A DNA stretch of 64,000 nt from Hesseltinella vesiculosa (Eukaryota > Mucoromycota > Mucoromycetes > Mucorales > Cunninghamellaceae): positions 372,001 to 436,000 of the forward strand of contig MCGT01000007.1 in the NCBI GenBank assembly GCA_002104935.1. Direction: 5' to 3'. Below are positions 52,285 through 62,740 of this stretch, piece by piece; within the stretch, counting starts at the first letter, position 1, and each line of letters starts with the position of its first letter. Below the pieces are notes generated by a model. That model saw only the letters and a list, made by a program, of their open reading frames with translations, ran no database searches and was not told the DNA's origin. Position numbers and translations under genes: made by a program.

Positions 52285-52665
52285 GCCTGAGAGACTTGGC
52301 ACTAAAGTCAAGACCATTTCTCATCATTTTATACTGGTGTGCAAAGTTTGGGGTGAATTTACTTGGAGAAATTTTGCACTGTGGTTTTTGATCAGATCGC
52401 CTGATGGGATCCCTGGGAAAAATGATCGTTTTTTCATTTTTTTTGGCTGAGGAATCAAAGGTGTCAAAACGAAATTGATCAAAAGTTGGCTGGGCGACTT
52501 TTACCAATCGACCTGATTTTTTTAGCATCATCACCATTCACGCACTTGCGTGTTCATACAAAATTCCATACCGTTCCAATCACTCAAAAGTGTTGTGCAG
52601 TCTTTGCTTTTTTTTTTAAAAAAAATGAAAGAGAAGGAAATTGGGTGGCCACATTTAATCTCCGC
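52285..52665 (-). repeat. Dispersed repeat family 1, copy 6 (near full length)
   Basis: On the minus strand: ACGCGGAGATTAAATGTGGC; A-rich run; GCAAAGACTGCACAACACTT; TTGAGTGATTGG; GTGCGTGAATGGTGATGATG; AATCAGGTCGATTGGTAAAA; CCAGCCAACTTTTGATCAAT; TTTGACACCTTTGATTCCTC; CAGGGATCCCATCAGGCGAT; CTGATCAAAAACCACAGTGC; AAATTCACCCCAAACTTTGC; TCTCTCAGGCTGTGGG. Collinear with copy 4 at 24783-25180 over about 380 bp. Confidence 0.75.
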
Positions 52666-53286
52666 GTTTTGCCCAGCGATTCTTGCAAGGTTATTGGCAA
52701 ACGCCCCTTCGATATTAAAAAGTAGCCAATCATTCACCGTACAAACCTTTTCAATGTCGCTTTCCCCAACTTAGCTTGACAAAAGCAACTCAAAAATGCT
52801 GGCCAGTTGAATGGCGCTAACCCCCCGCTTGAAAGAATCATGCTGCGCACACTTCGAATGATGATCTGATACAGTATACCGGTAGCAAATATTAAAATAT
52901 TAGTCTCCTTCGATTCAGAAAAAGAAATAGGGAAGGAATACGGGTGGTCACAATAGCGGTTCGGCGTCGGCACAGCCGTCAGAGGACGGGCATGTCGAAT
53001 TGTTCCGCCCTCATGTCTGAGATTCCAACTCCGCCAGCCGTGGAAGCCGCCCAACCCAAAAGGAAAGCACAATGCTGGGAAGGAAAAGAGATCAGACCTT
53101 GCTTTCAGGGGGTCGAAGGGTTTATTCTCCTTTATGAACGTCTCCTATTTTATAAATATCTGCTTCCATGCATTTATTGACTTCGTGAGAGCCTTTTTTT
53201 TTAATTCCTTCTTGTTATCAGCGTGTCGCAAGTGTTCATCTAGATTCCCAGTCTTTTTTTTTTTTTTTGCTTTGTACTCTCCATCA
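52666..53286. other. Intergenic, Kch1 promoter side
   Basis: No supported gene. A T run at 53253-53269 precedes the Kch1 start. Confidence 0.3.
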
Positions 53287-54771
53287 ATGCCATGGTAACC
53301 TGAAAAATAAAACTGGAGTCTTTTAATGATTCACCAAAAAAAAAAAAAAAAAACTAGTCTAGTCGACCAAACGCTCGTGGGCCAAAATGGAAACGTGAAT
53401 ATGTCCAGGAGCACAAATTTGATTACCTTGACATTGACGAATTTTACGACCCATCCTGCGTCACCAAGCTTTGTTATGCATCCATGTATTTAGCTCTTTT
53501 AAAATCAGTTCTTGTCTACCTGGCCGATTTATACTCTGGAGGCAAGACGAAGAGAAAAATGATGCTTGTGACCAATGACTCAAATGGAAGGTCTCCTTTT
53601 TTTTTTAATAGTATCACTGTTGGTGGTGGGACAGACCATGGAATTTTCAGACATTGCCATTCCAGCCGACGTGTCTAAATGGGTGTTTCTTAGCGCTATT
53701 CTCGTATCTTACTTGCTACTGTTTTGGGACATCAGGAAAGCACGGCGCATCATTGAGTCGCACGACATCCCATGGGCATTTACGTCTGTCATTGCCAGCC
53801 GTTATTACAGCGTGCGTGACTATCGTTATTATTGTTTGTTTTGGAAAATCAATAGTTCCCGCAAATCCATCGATTCTGTCGCTTTTTTTATTTTCTTCAC
53901 ACTCAAAGGTGAGTTTAAAAAAAAAGAAAGAAAATGGAACTCAAGCACACTTTTTTTTTCACGAAACGAATGCAAGGTTGGAAGCGATTGTTATTGGCAG
54001 AAGCACCGAGACAGGTCATCAACATTGTGACCCTGATGGTTTTGATCCCAAAATGGATACATCAACGTAATGGTTCAGTGACCCTGGATTACTCAGCATT
54101 GGGCAAAACCCGTATTCAGCAAATCATGACGGGAACCATGGCTTTTTCTGTCGTTGTCTTCGCCATTTCATTCTTTTTAGTCTGTGTTGCCTCCATAATG
54201 TACATCCCACTTTTGTGTCACATCCAGGGCAACCTCAAAGAATATTGCTGTCACAAGGTCGATAAGCGGTAAGCACCATAAACTGCAACCGAGGGAAGAA
54301 AAGAAAAAAGGGAGAGACGAGACACAGGCTAATTTTAGACAGGGTCATGTGCGCTAGGTTTTTTTTTTTTTTTTACTAGCCACACTCAAACCGCATTTAT
54401 TTTTTTTAACCAGGATATCCTATTTGTTACGAAAACAGGCGATGAAACGAGCCAAAGGCGAGCATATCAAGACTAAAAAAGAAGAGATTGAAATGAAATC
54501 GTTCCCAAAGCCGACGCTACCCAACCTGTCACCTTACTCCACCATGACAAGCTTGTCCACGTCCACTTTCCAAACGAGCTACGGCAACAAGCGCTACAGT
54601 GGTTCATCGTATAACAGTGACCAATTAGCCTTGACATCCCATGCTCAACCGCCTTCTTGGACTTCCTATTATGATGATTCAGGCTACCAATCACCAATAC
54701 GGGGCCACAATGCATACCCTCCTGCCTATACTTACTCGACGCCACCGCAAATCACCTACTCTCAATACTAA
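53287..54771 (+). CDS. KCH1: Kch1/Prm6-like potassium transport membrane protein
   Basis: Fungal low-affinity K+ transport family (Kch1/Prm6), linked in yeast to K+ influx during pheromone response and Ca2+ signalling. Five exons: 53287-53294 (8 nt, MPC), 53363-53541 (NARGPKWKREYVQEHKFDYL, FYDPSC, LLKSVLVYLADLYSG), 53612-53908 (VSLLVVGQTMEFSDIAIPAD, WVFLSAILVSYLLLFWDIRK, FFIFFTLKG), 53977-54268 (APRQVINIVTLMVLIPKW, IMTGTMAFSVVVFAISFFLV) and 54414-54771 (Ser/Tyr-rich cytosolic tail ending ITYSQY). Intron 53542-53611 appears to use a GC donor. The EHKFDYLDIDEF and LPRQ/APRQVIN segments are the family landmarks. Confidence 0.85.
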
Positions 54772-55792
54772 TTTTTTTTTTGTTGTGTCATCCTGGTGAA
54801 TGACAAGATGATGTGTACAGTCCATTAAAATAAAAAGTACAAAAACAGAAGAATTTTGTGGACGGGGCCAAAAAGGCAACCAGCAAAGCAGTGTTGATTG
54901 ACGTTCGGAGAATAAAAAGTGCTCGTGATCGGGATTTCTCCTCTTCTCTTTGGGGGTTATTTTTAATTCTTTTGAGATTCAAGCAAGCAAAACCATTGTA
55001 GAGTTGTCGTGGAGATGTTCTTTTTAATTGGGCCGCCACTCATCGTTAGTCATTGTTTTGTTTGGAAAGGTGTTTTCTGCTATCTATTTTTAATGTGTCA
55101 GGTCAGCAAATGAGACATTCAAAAAATTAAGGTTCACTTTTGCCACAGTTTGTGACCCACTATTTAAAAAAAATGGACAGGTTCCTCGAGCAGAAAATAA
55201 AGATGTATATACTCTTCCTCGGGATTTTTTAATAGAGAAGGCTGTGGGAGGTGGCATTGGTATGCATAGCGCCATTGGAGAGAGAGGGGTGGTATAGGAG
55301 AGGTAGCAAAAAAAAAAAAAAAAGAGGGGAAGAAGATCACAAATGTAATAATGAAGTCATTGTGGCGAGAGAACTCAAAAGACAACAAAAGGAAAAATCC
55401 TATTTTTATTTTTAAACATTGGTTAGGAGGCAAATTCTAAAAAAAAAAAATGAAGGGAGGATGGGGTCCTCCTTAGATTTTCTGGTGGACACAAGGGTCA
55501 CACAAGCTGCAGAAACTCACTGAACCAAGCAGACACAAAACTCTAAGTCACATGCACAAACAAGAGAGGATGAATGTGTTTTAAGTTTTTTCGCCTATCA
55601 CCCTCGATTTTCTATGCAGAGGCTAAAAATAGGAATATCCAGGAAAGTGGGACCTGCTGGCACACCTCCGGGGAACATATAAAAAGGGATGGGTTTCTTT
55701 TTTTCCCATCTCATTCATCTTTCATATCTCGCTTCATTTGTAGATTTCATTTTTTTTTTCTCATTTGTATACACTCACACTCATAAAACAGC
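54772..55792. other. Intergenic with promoter of the C2H2 factor
   Basis: No gene supported. A TATA box (ACATATAAAAAGGG) lies at about 55675-55688, some 110 bp upstream of the next start. An A run at 55308-55324. Compound short repeats only. Confidence 0.4.
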
Positions 55793-56560
55793 ATGGCTTT
55801 TCTTCATGATGGTTCTTACCCTTCTCCTCAATGGGACAATGGTTTTATGCCTGTTGGTTACTGTGAATTGCTGAACGTGTCAGCCTACCCTAGCCCAAAC
55901 GTATCGCCTTGCATGAGTGATGACGCCTGTCTCAACCAAGACAACGTTTTCTTTTCCTCTTTGATGGAAACCCCTTTTATGTATCCCAATGCCAATTTGA
56001 CTAGCATGCCAGTCTCTATGGAACCTCAATTGTCGCACACCGAACCGTTGATGGTACCTCCTTTGCAGTACCCCGAAGAACTTGCTCTTGACCTGATGGA
56101 TCAATTCATTCAACACCATGACTCGGTTCTAGTCCAATCCTATGCATCTCAAGAACAAGAACACGCTTGCGCCAACCACAGCCATACTTCTGAGGAAAAG
56201 GAGAAGAGTCAAGGCGAGAAGAAACGCCGAGGGTCTGGCCAACAACGCCGCAAGCGAGCCATCAAAAAACCTGATTTGAACATGGAATACCCTTGTACCC
56301 ACTGCCCCAAGATTTTCAACCGCCCTTACAATTTACAATCTCACTTGCGCACCCACTCTTCCGACCGCCCTTATGCCTGCAACACTTGTGGTCGCACCTT
56401 TGCTCGTCAACATGATCGCAACCGTCATCAACGTCTTCATTGGGGATTCAAGCCTTATGCTTGTACCAACTGCAAGAAGGCGTTTGCTCGCATGGATGCC
56501 CTCAACCGTCATCTTCGCGTCGACAATGGCTGCGGCACCCAATTAGGATTCATGTCCTAA
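55793..56560 (+). CDS. C2H2 zinc-finger transcription factor, Crz1-like fingers
   Basis: 255 aa, single exon. The N-terminal 150 residues are Ser/Pro/Asn-rich with no domain. A basic stretch (GEKKRRGSGQQRRKRAIKKP) probably serves as nuclear signal. Three C2H2 fingers follow: YPCTHCPKIFNRPYNLQSHL with RTH; YACNTCGRTFARQHDRNRHQ with RLH; YACTNCKKAFARMDALNRHL with a variant ending (RVDNGC in place of the second His spacing). The RPYNLxSHLRTH ... FARQHDRxRH arrangement resembles Crz1/Prz1 calcineurin-responsive factors. No clear calcineurin-docking motif was noted, so the name is not assigned. Confidence 0.8.
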   Translation: MAFLHDGSYPSPQWDNGFMPVGYCELLNVSAYPSPNVSPCMSDDACLNQDNVFFSSLMETPFMYPNANLTSMPVSMEPQLSHTEPLMVPPLQYPEELALDLMDQFIQHHDSVLVQSYASQEQEHACANHSHTSEEKEKSQGEKKRRGSGQQRRKRAIKKPDLNMEYPCTHCPKIFNRPYNLQSHLRTHSSDRPYACNTCGRTFARQHDRNRHQRLHWGFKPYACTNCKKAFARMDALNRHLRVDNGCGTQLGFMS

Positions 56561-57166
56561 ATATCCTCTTTGTTTTTTTTTTCTCTCTTTTCATTGTAAC
56601 TGATACCCTCTCTCTTTCCTCTGTATTATGGCATTCTTATTCAAAATCATGTAGATATTACCCTCCCCTTTTTCGTTTTGACAAAATAAAGTTTTTTGTT
56701 CGCACAAACATCCGAGAGGAAATCCCGATCAAACGATTGCACTTTTGGGATAGGATCAAGTGATTTTTGATTTACAAGCTTGGTGACCATCAATGATGGA
56801 CCCTTCCAACTTTTAAGTGTGCCACATACCTCCATTTAGGGAGGAAATAAAAAAGGATGCTTGGAAGCTTAGCAACATTTTTTTTTTATTTTGGTGTTGC
56901 ACAGAGGTATGACTGTCGTGATCAGCGTGACCAGTTGAGTTGCACTGCTGCGTTTTCTTTCTAATTACCCAATGCGGAACAAGGGCCGATGCCATGATAC
57001 AGACTGATCCAGTGATATAGTATCTGAAACGTCTTGATGCTCTGATGATAATTATTGGGCCGTCAAGTCTTCCCAATTAGGGAGACACCCGCTTGTCTTT
57101 TTTATTATTATTATGATTATTTATTATTTTTGAGTGATGCATGTACAAGAATAATGAAGGGAAAGT
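56561..57166. other. Intergenic, convergent 3' ends
   Basis: AATAAA at about 56684 is a candidate polyadenylation signal for the zinc-finger gene. ATTATTATTATGATTATT microsatellite-like sequence at about 57105-57130. No gene. Confidence 0.35.
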
Positions 57167-58759
57167 TCAAGAGGCGGACGATGAAGGGGAAAAGTTGGTG
57201 GATTTCCGAGCAGCATAGGCATGCCAGGTCAGGACATCATTACAATTGACGCACTGCGCCGTCACAGTTTCGGCTCGTTGTTTGTACTCGTCTTCTGATA
57301 ACCCCATCGCAGGCGCCAGGTCGGGGGCCGCTTCTTCGAATCGATGCAACGTGAACACTGTAAATAATTGTCCAATCTTGTCATTTGCTGGGGGGGGGGA
57401 GGGAATAAAACGTGAGTGGACGATCTAAACTCATTTCCTTTTTCTCTTCTGGCTTACCAAAAGGTACTCTTTTGGCCAAGGTCTGTACCATCTCAAAACC
57501 AAATTCAGGCAGTTGCGCAGCAAGCTTTGCTGGTCGAGAGGTATCAATATCTAAAGACACAAACACACTATTCACTGTGGACACGCATAAAAGATAAGGT
57601 CACTTGTCAATTTGTTTGCTCATTCCTTCATGCCTTTTACTTACACGTTTCCGAAAAAGACTCGGCCAACACCGAGCCAGTTGGCTAGATCCGGGGTGGA
57701 AAAAAGATGTCAGTATAACCAATCAGAGAGCAAGGAGGTAGGAAGGGAGATTGGTTTACGTTGAAAATGTAGTCCATGATGTGAATGAAGCCACCCATTT
57801 TTAGAACTCGGTTGGCCTCGGTCAAAAACGTGTTCCAGGACTGGCGATCCATGTACAAATTCTGAGCTCGGAGTTGAAGGACATCTACTGAGTTGTCTTC
57901 AAAAGGCAGGTGTCGCTGGGTGTCTATCAGGTCATAGGTGACGTTTTGTAAAGGGGGGACGCTTCGTGGCAAACGTTCGACGCTTGTTTCGAGGCCAATG
58001 AAATGGCATTTGGGATATTGGCTGGCCATATCCTATCATCGAAGTTTTGAGAGTAAGAATCAGGGAATGAGGAGATTTAATTTTTTTTTTCGTCATTCTC
58101 AATTACCATTATCCAGGCACCTTGACCACACCCAACATCGACCACCAGAGCCTTCTTCACAAACTTCGGTACTACCATGGTCAGCATGTTCCTAGTGATA
58201 AAATGAAATCAGTTATTTTTTTTTTCGGCTCGGATACGTTGTTGTTCAAAAAAAAATATTAACCATACATCGGGTAAAGCAATTTGATCCCCAGATTGAG
58301 CTAGAAGAGAGCAAAAAAAAAAAAAAAAAGTTTCGCACGTTTCCCAAAATAAAAAAATAAGTTAAAGTTTTCCATGCACACGAGCGACCCATAACGAGTT
58401 TTATTGCGAGCTTCCGGAAGACTTACACTTTGGTCAGCGTTTTCCACCTGCCAATTTTTTGGTAAAAAGAAACTGTTGGACTGGAGGCCAGTGAACAGAG
58501 GCGGACGTTGTGGAGCGGCGTTGTTGGTGGAAACAAGGGTGCTAATGTGATGGGCTCGACTTCCTGAAGATGAGCTTGATGCAGTGGTGGAGCTGGAAGA
58601 AGCGACAGGCCTAGTAAACGAGGCTTTGGATCGTAATGACTTGGCGGGTGCTAATCGTTTGCCAGGCGTCAATCCTGGTTCGGGCGAAGAATTGTAGGAA
58701 TAGATGGTCGACTGTCGTCGGCTGTTATCTTTGTTATGCTTTGATTGACCAGATCCCAT
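57167..58759 (-). CDS. SAM-dependent methyltransferase domain protein
   Basis: About 400 aa, some seven exons. Start MGSGQSKHNKDNSRRQSTIY; Gly2 and the basic Ser-rich start could allow N-myristoylation (inference). A disordered Ser-rich region follows. The class I methyltransferase fold shows motif I VVDVGCGQGAWIM, then CHFIGLETSVERLPRSVPPL, DLIDTQRHLPFEDNSVDVLQ, NRVLKMGGFIHIMDYIFN and LPEFGFEMVQTLAKRVPFG. The C-terminal part is HRFEEAAPDLAPAMGLSEDE and AQCVNCNDVLTWHAYAAR. Substrate unknown. The layout resembles a family of putative methyltransferases common in Mucoromycota (recollection, unchecked). Confidence 0.8.
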
Positions 58760-59045
58760 ACCCTAAATAAATACAAGATGGGAAGGGATGCAAAAAATAA
58801 AGTGTAATAAAAAAATTGGTTATGAAGAAGAGAGAGAAAATGAACCAGCACCAGCGAAAAAAAAAAATGATGAAATGCCTAAAAAAAGCCCGCAAAAAAA
58901 CATCCACAGCCACGAATTTCTCTATTTTTTTTGCAGTGCATACATGTTTAATTGGGAAATATCTAAAGTGCGAGCAATGAATAAAAGGGTGCAAATGGAG
59001 CCAATTGATGTAAAGCATACTTTTTTCTTTCTTTTTATTTTTCGT

Positions 59046-59784
59046 TTAGATCTAAGAAAAAGGAAAAACAAAAAAAGCAAGTGAGCAAAAACCCGACGGG
59101 CCGGTTCATTTTGGTCTCTTCTCCTTACCTCATCGATATCAAAGTCGAATTCAATTTCATCATCGTCTTCACCACCAAAGGTTTCGTTTTCATTGATCTT
59201 GGCAGTATCAGGTAATTCACCATAAGCCTTCAATTGACGAGCTTCTTCGGGTGTATATTTTTGAATCACATCGGCCTTGTCGTCTTGATATTCACGCAGT
59301 GATAATAAAATAATATCGCCTTGGTTGATCCACACCTTCTTTCGCATCTTGCCTCGGATATGTGCTAATCGCTTCACGCCATCAAAACATTGCGCTTCAA
59401 GACGACCGTTACCAAGCATCTTGACAACTTGAGCGTATTCTATCAGACAACAAACAAGACCATTACTTTTTATTTGGCTCATCCCTTTTTACTTCATCGT
59501 CTTTCAGGGCTTTTACCTTGACCTTCTTCCTTGAAGTCGAGTTCTCGCTTGTTGTCTTCGTTTTCGTTCTTCCCTCTTCTTCGGTTTTTACCACCCTAGA
59601 TGAAATTAAAAATAAAAAAAAAAACAACAAAACAAAAAAAAGGACATTGCGTAAGTCATTTGACTCTCGTTGATCAGTCTCCAACTACGGTCATCTGCTG
59701 AGTATGATAAAAGCCTATGGAATGCATCTCCTAGACACTACATCTGCCCATCCATCTACTTACTTTGCCTTTGTTCTTGGGCAT
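59046..59784 (-). CDS. TIF11: Translation initiation factor eIF1A
   Basis: Scanning factor binding the 40S A site. Four exons: MPKNKGK, then [26 protein letters not shown], then [78 protein letters not shown] and a long acidic tail [13 protein letters not shown]. The last exon codes only ATC-TAA (59051..59046), giving the ...DIDEI ending seen in eIF1A. About 145 aa, normal. The first intron starts GTAAGTAGATGGATGG, sharing the GATGGATGG motif with three ribosomal-protein genes here. Divergent from U11/U12-35K across 146 bp. Confidence 0.94.
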
Positions 59785-59930
59785 ATTTATTCTAAAAGAA
59801 AGAAAGAAAAAGAAAAAAGGGCAGCAAAACAGTTTTTTTTTCAAAAAAAAAAAGACTGCGGTGGTCCGGGTGGCTTTTTCCGCCTAGACCTTTCGGAAAA
59901 GTTGGCAACGCTCTCCCTTTTTCTAACGCA
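59785..59930. promoter_or_regulatory. Short divergent promoter, eIF1A / U11-U12 35K
   Basis: Only 146 bp separate the two start codons. A-rich on the eIF1A side, with no TATA box. Both promoters must overlap here or extend into the opposite gene. Confidence 0.5.
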
Positions 59931-60817
59931 ATGTCCTATGCCAAGACCTACGATCCCCTTGTTGTCGGCACGATGATGGGTGAGAATCCTCAAAGGATTC
60001 CTCATGACCATGCCATTGTGCGTGCCTGTCAAGCACACTGTAACACCTCCTTGCACCTCCTCTTTTTCTTTTTTTAAATCTGACCGCCTCCTTAGATATA
60101 CCCCACGTCGACGACACAAGTCCTAGACATACGCTGTTTGTAGGTCGATTGAATTATGATACCACCAAAGGTAGCCCGATTCAATACTTCCATCATAAAA
60201 CTTGCTCACCTTGTTTCAGATGACCTGGTCACCCTCTTTGAAACCTATGGGGATTTAGCCAGCGTGACACTGGTCAGGGACAATGGTAAAGGAGAAAAAG
60301 TGCTCTCTTTGGTGTCATGGTAATGGCTGATGTTTTTACTTTTGTTTGGATAGTAACGGGATTATCCAAAGGATATGGATTTGTGACGTACAAACGATCC
60401 TCTGCGGCGCAGCTTGCCTACCGACGAGCCCATAAAAAAGTGCTGCATGAACGGCCCATCCTCGTCGACTATGAATCTGGTAGAACAATGAAAGGTTGGA
60501 TTCCTCGAAGACTTGGGGGTGGGTTTGGTGGCAGAAAGGAGAGTGGCCAGTTGAGGTTTGGGTGCCGAGAGCGTCCCTTTGTTGAGCCAAGGTAAAGAAG
60601 CAGAAAAAAAAAAAAAAAAAAGCTGAGCTCATTTCCTTTCTCTGGTAATAGAGAATCACGGTCAGCACATTCAAAACCAAGACGAACCTCGCCCCCTCGA
60701 TCTCGGGACTCGCATAGATCAAGAAGATCAGATGACCGTTCCCATCACTCTTCATCAAAAGACAGACATGCTAGACGGCACGCGTCAACAGACTACCATC
60801 GCCGTCGCCGAGTTTGA
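59931..60817 (+). CDS. SNRNP35: U11/U12 snRNP 35 kDa protein (minor spliceosome)
   Basis: RRM protein of the U11/U12 di-snRNP, which recognises U12-type introns. Five exons: 59931-59979 ([16 protein letters not shown]), 60096-60170, 60220-60285, 60354-60591 and 60652-60817. The AKxYDPL opening, RNP2 TLFVGRLN and RNP1 KGYGFVTY are present. After the RRM comes [20 protein letters not shown], then [15 protein letters not shown] and CRERPF. This post-RRM block ([27 protein letters not shown]) is diagnostic for 35K and distinguishes it from U1-70K (family knowledge). The tail is RS/RH-rich and ends HRRRRV. About 195 aa. Its own introns look U2-type. Confidence 0.9.
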
Positions 60818-60895
60818 AAAAATAAATAAAAAAAAAACTTCAGCTTACAGGACCAGGTTTCGTCTTTCAGTTTTTTTATTTATTGCTCTGTCAGA

Positions 60896-62135
60896 ATGCT
60901 TCGTCCCTTGGTTGTGGGTCGGCCATGCCGCTTTGCTTTACAGAAACGATGGATACTGAGCAACACGCAAAACAAACCGCTGGTTGTGCTTGGGATTGAA
61001 ACATCTTGCGACGATACATCAGCTGCGATTGTGCGATCCGATCGAACGATCCTTTCCGAAGTGGTACGAGGACAGCAGAGCCTGCATGAGCCCATGGGTG
61101 GCGTGGTACCAACCTTAGCTAGCAAAGGCCATTCCGAGAACATGCCTGGTGTGATTTGCGAAGCATTAGACAAAGCCCAACTCACAGTCGATCAGCTGGA
61201 TGCTATTGCTGTCACCCGTGGCCCTGGTCTGCCACCATGTTTACCTGTCGGTCTGAATGCTGCAAAGACCCTGGCCGCTGTCCATAAGAAACCTTTGATT
61301 GGCGTACACCATATGGAGGGCCATGCCTTGACTGCTCGACTGGCGAGCGAGCAAGTCCAGTTTCCGTTTATGGCTCTGCTGATCTCCGGTGGCCATACGC
61401 TTCTCCTGGTCGCTCACCAGCTCGGTCATTATCAGATCCTAGCCACGACTTTGGACGATGCGATGGGCGAAGCCATTGACAAGACGGCAAGAGCCTTAGC
61501 CCTACCCTGGGTCAAAGGTCGACGAGGAGGTCCTGGTGCTGCCTTGGAACAAGCTGCCCTTCAAGGTGATCCTGCTCGATTTGCGTCCCGCCTACCCATG
61601 CCTATGCTCCAGCGCAACAAATCCGTCCTAGCCTTTAGCTTTTCGGGACTGAAAACAGCTGTGGCTCGCCTCATTGAAAAGGACCGTATCCTCGACCATC
61701 CTCAGCTAGTCTCAGACATGGCAGCGGCCTTTCAGACCGTTTGCGTTCAGCACCTGGAGCAAAAGCTTACGATGGCTCTGGAAAATGAAACGCAGCAGAC
61801 CCCCAACCTCTCAGCCTTAGTCGTTAGCGGCGGCGTAGCCAGCAACCTCTTTTTTAGATCAAGGTAAAACCTCAGAAATGGATAGTCTATCAAAGGATTG
61901 ACCCGTTATTATGATGATGACTTCTTTGCGGTCACGTAGACTGGAGGCTCTGGCTGGACGCTTTGGTCTGCCATTGGTGTGTCCACCGCCACATCTCTGT
62001 ACAGACAATGGCGCCATGATTGCCTGGGCGGGCCTCGAAAGATTGAAAGCAGGACTTGTCGACGATTATACCATCACCACCTTGCCGAAATGGTCTATAG
62101 AATCTCTCAAGGAATCGAGTACAAGCAAAAATTAA
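60896..62135 (+). CDS. QRI7: tRNA N6-adenosine threonylcarbamoyltransferase, mitochondrial (Qri7/OSGEPL1)
   Basis: Makes the t6A modification at tRNA position 37 in mitochondria. Two exons joined at RSR-LEALAGRFGL. Start MLRPLVVGRPCRFALQKRWI is basic and amphipathic, fitting a mitochondrial presequence. Kae1/TsaD blocks: LGIETSCDDTSAAIV, PTLASKGHSENMP, metal-binding VHHMEGHAL (HxxxH), LLISGGHTLLL, DDAMGEAIDKTAR, FSFSGLKTAVARL, VVSGGVASN and CTDNGAMIAWAG. About 390 aa. It starts only 78 bp after the 35K stop, an unusually short spacing. Confidence 0.94.
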
Positions 62136-62740
62136 ATAATACATCCAATCAGACGCATGAATCACTTTCCTCTAAACTTACTCCATCCATTTTCAATGCA
62201 AGAAAAATGGCTAGCTTCATTCAAGCTTTCGATATTAGCTAGCCATAGACCCGCGAGGTAGTAAAGTAATGAGGGCGGAACAAGATGCGCTGGTGCGGGT
62301 CACGAGACGAAGGGCGAAGAGGTGAAACAGCGCGTTTTTTCAAAAATAATCAGAGAAACGATTACTTTTGAGAATGGACGATTTCAATCCCCAGGACGCA
62401 GCACCCATTCTGATAAGCTCCGCTCTGCATGATCTCGTGTCAGTGCATCTTTGCTTGGCATCAACCAAGATCTCTTCACCATGGCCATTTTCAGGCTATG
62501 AGTAAAATGGTGTCTTGTACCTGGAATGGTTGGCTACTTTGAGCAACGAGGAATCAACATCAGGGTTTGCTGCAACCACACAAATTTTTGTCACCTTATC
62601 ACTCGCAAACACATCGGACTTCCATTGGCCAACGCAGAGTAAGATGAAAAAAGGCACAGAAAAAATTTTTCTCTTTTTCTCTTTGATCCCCCCTTTTCCC
62701 CTTTCCTTTGCTAAACGTTTGCAGCAGCACCAATTGAATC
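62136..62740. other. Intergenic, bystin promoter side
   Basis: No gene supported. A pyrimidine-rich stretch (about 62665-62705) precedes the bystin start. Confidence 0.35.

Noticed and set aside
53484..53678. Separate small gene overlapping KCH1
   Set aside because: It is the KCH1 exon read past its GC donor into the intron; the conserved KCH1 frame resumes at 53612.
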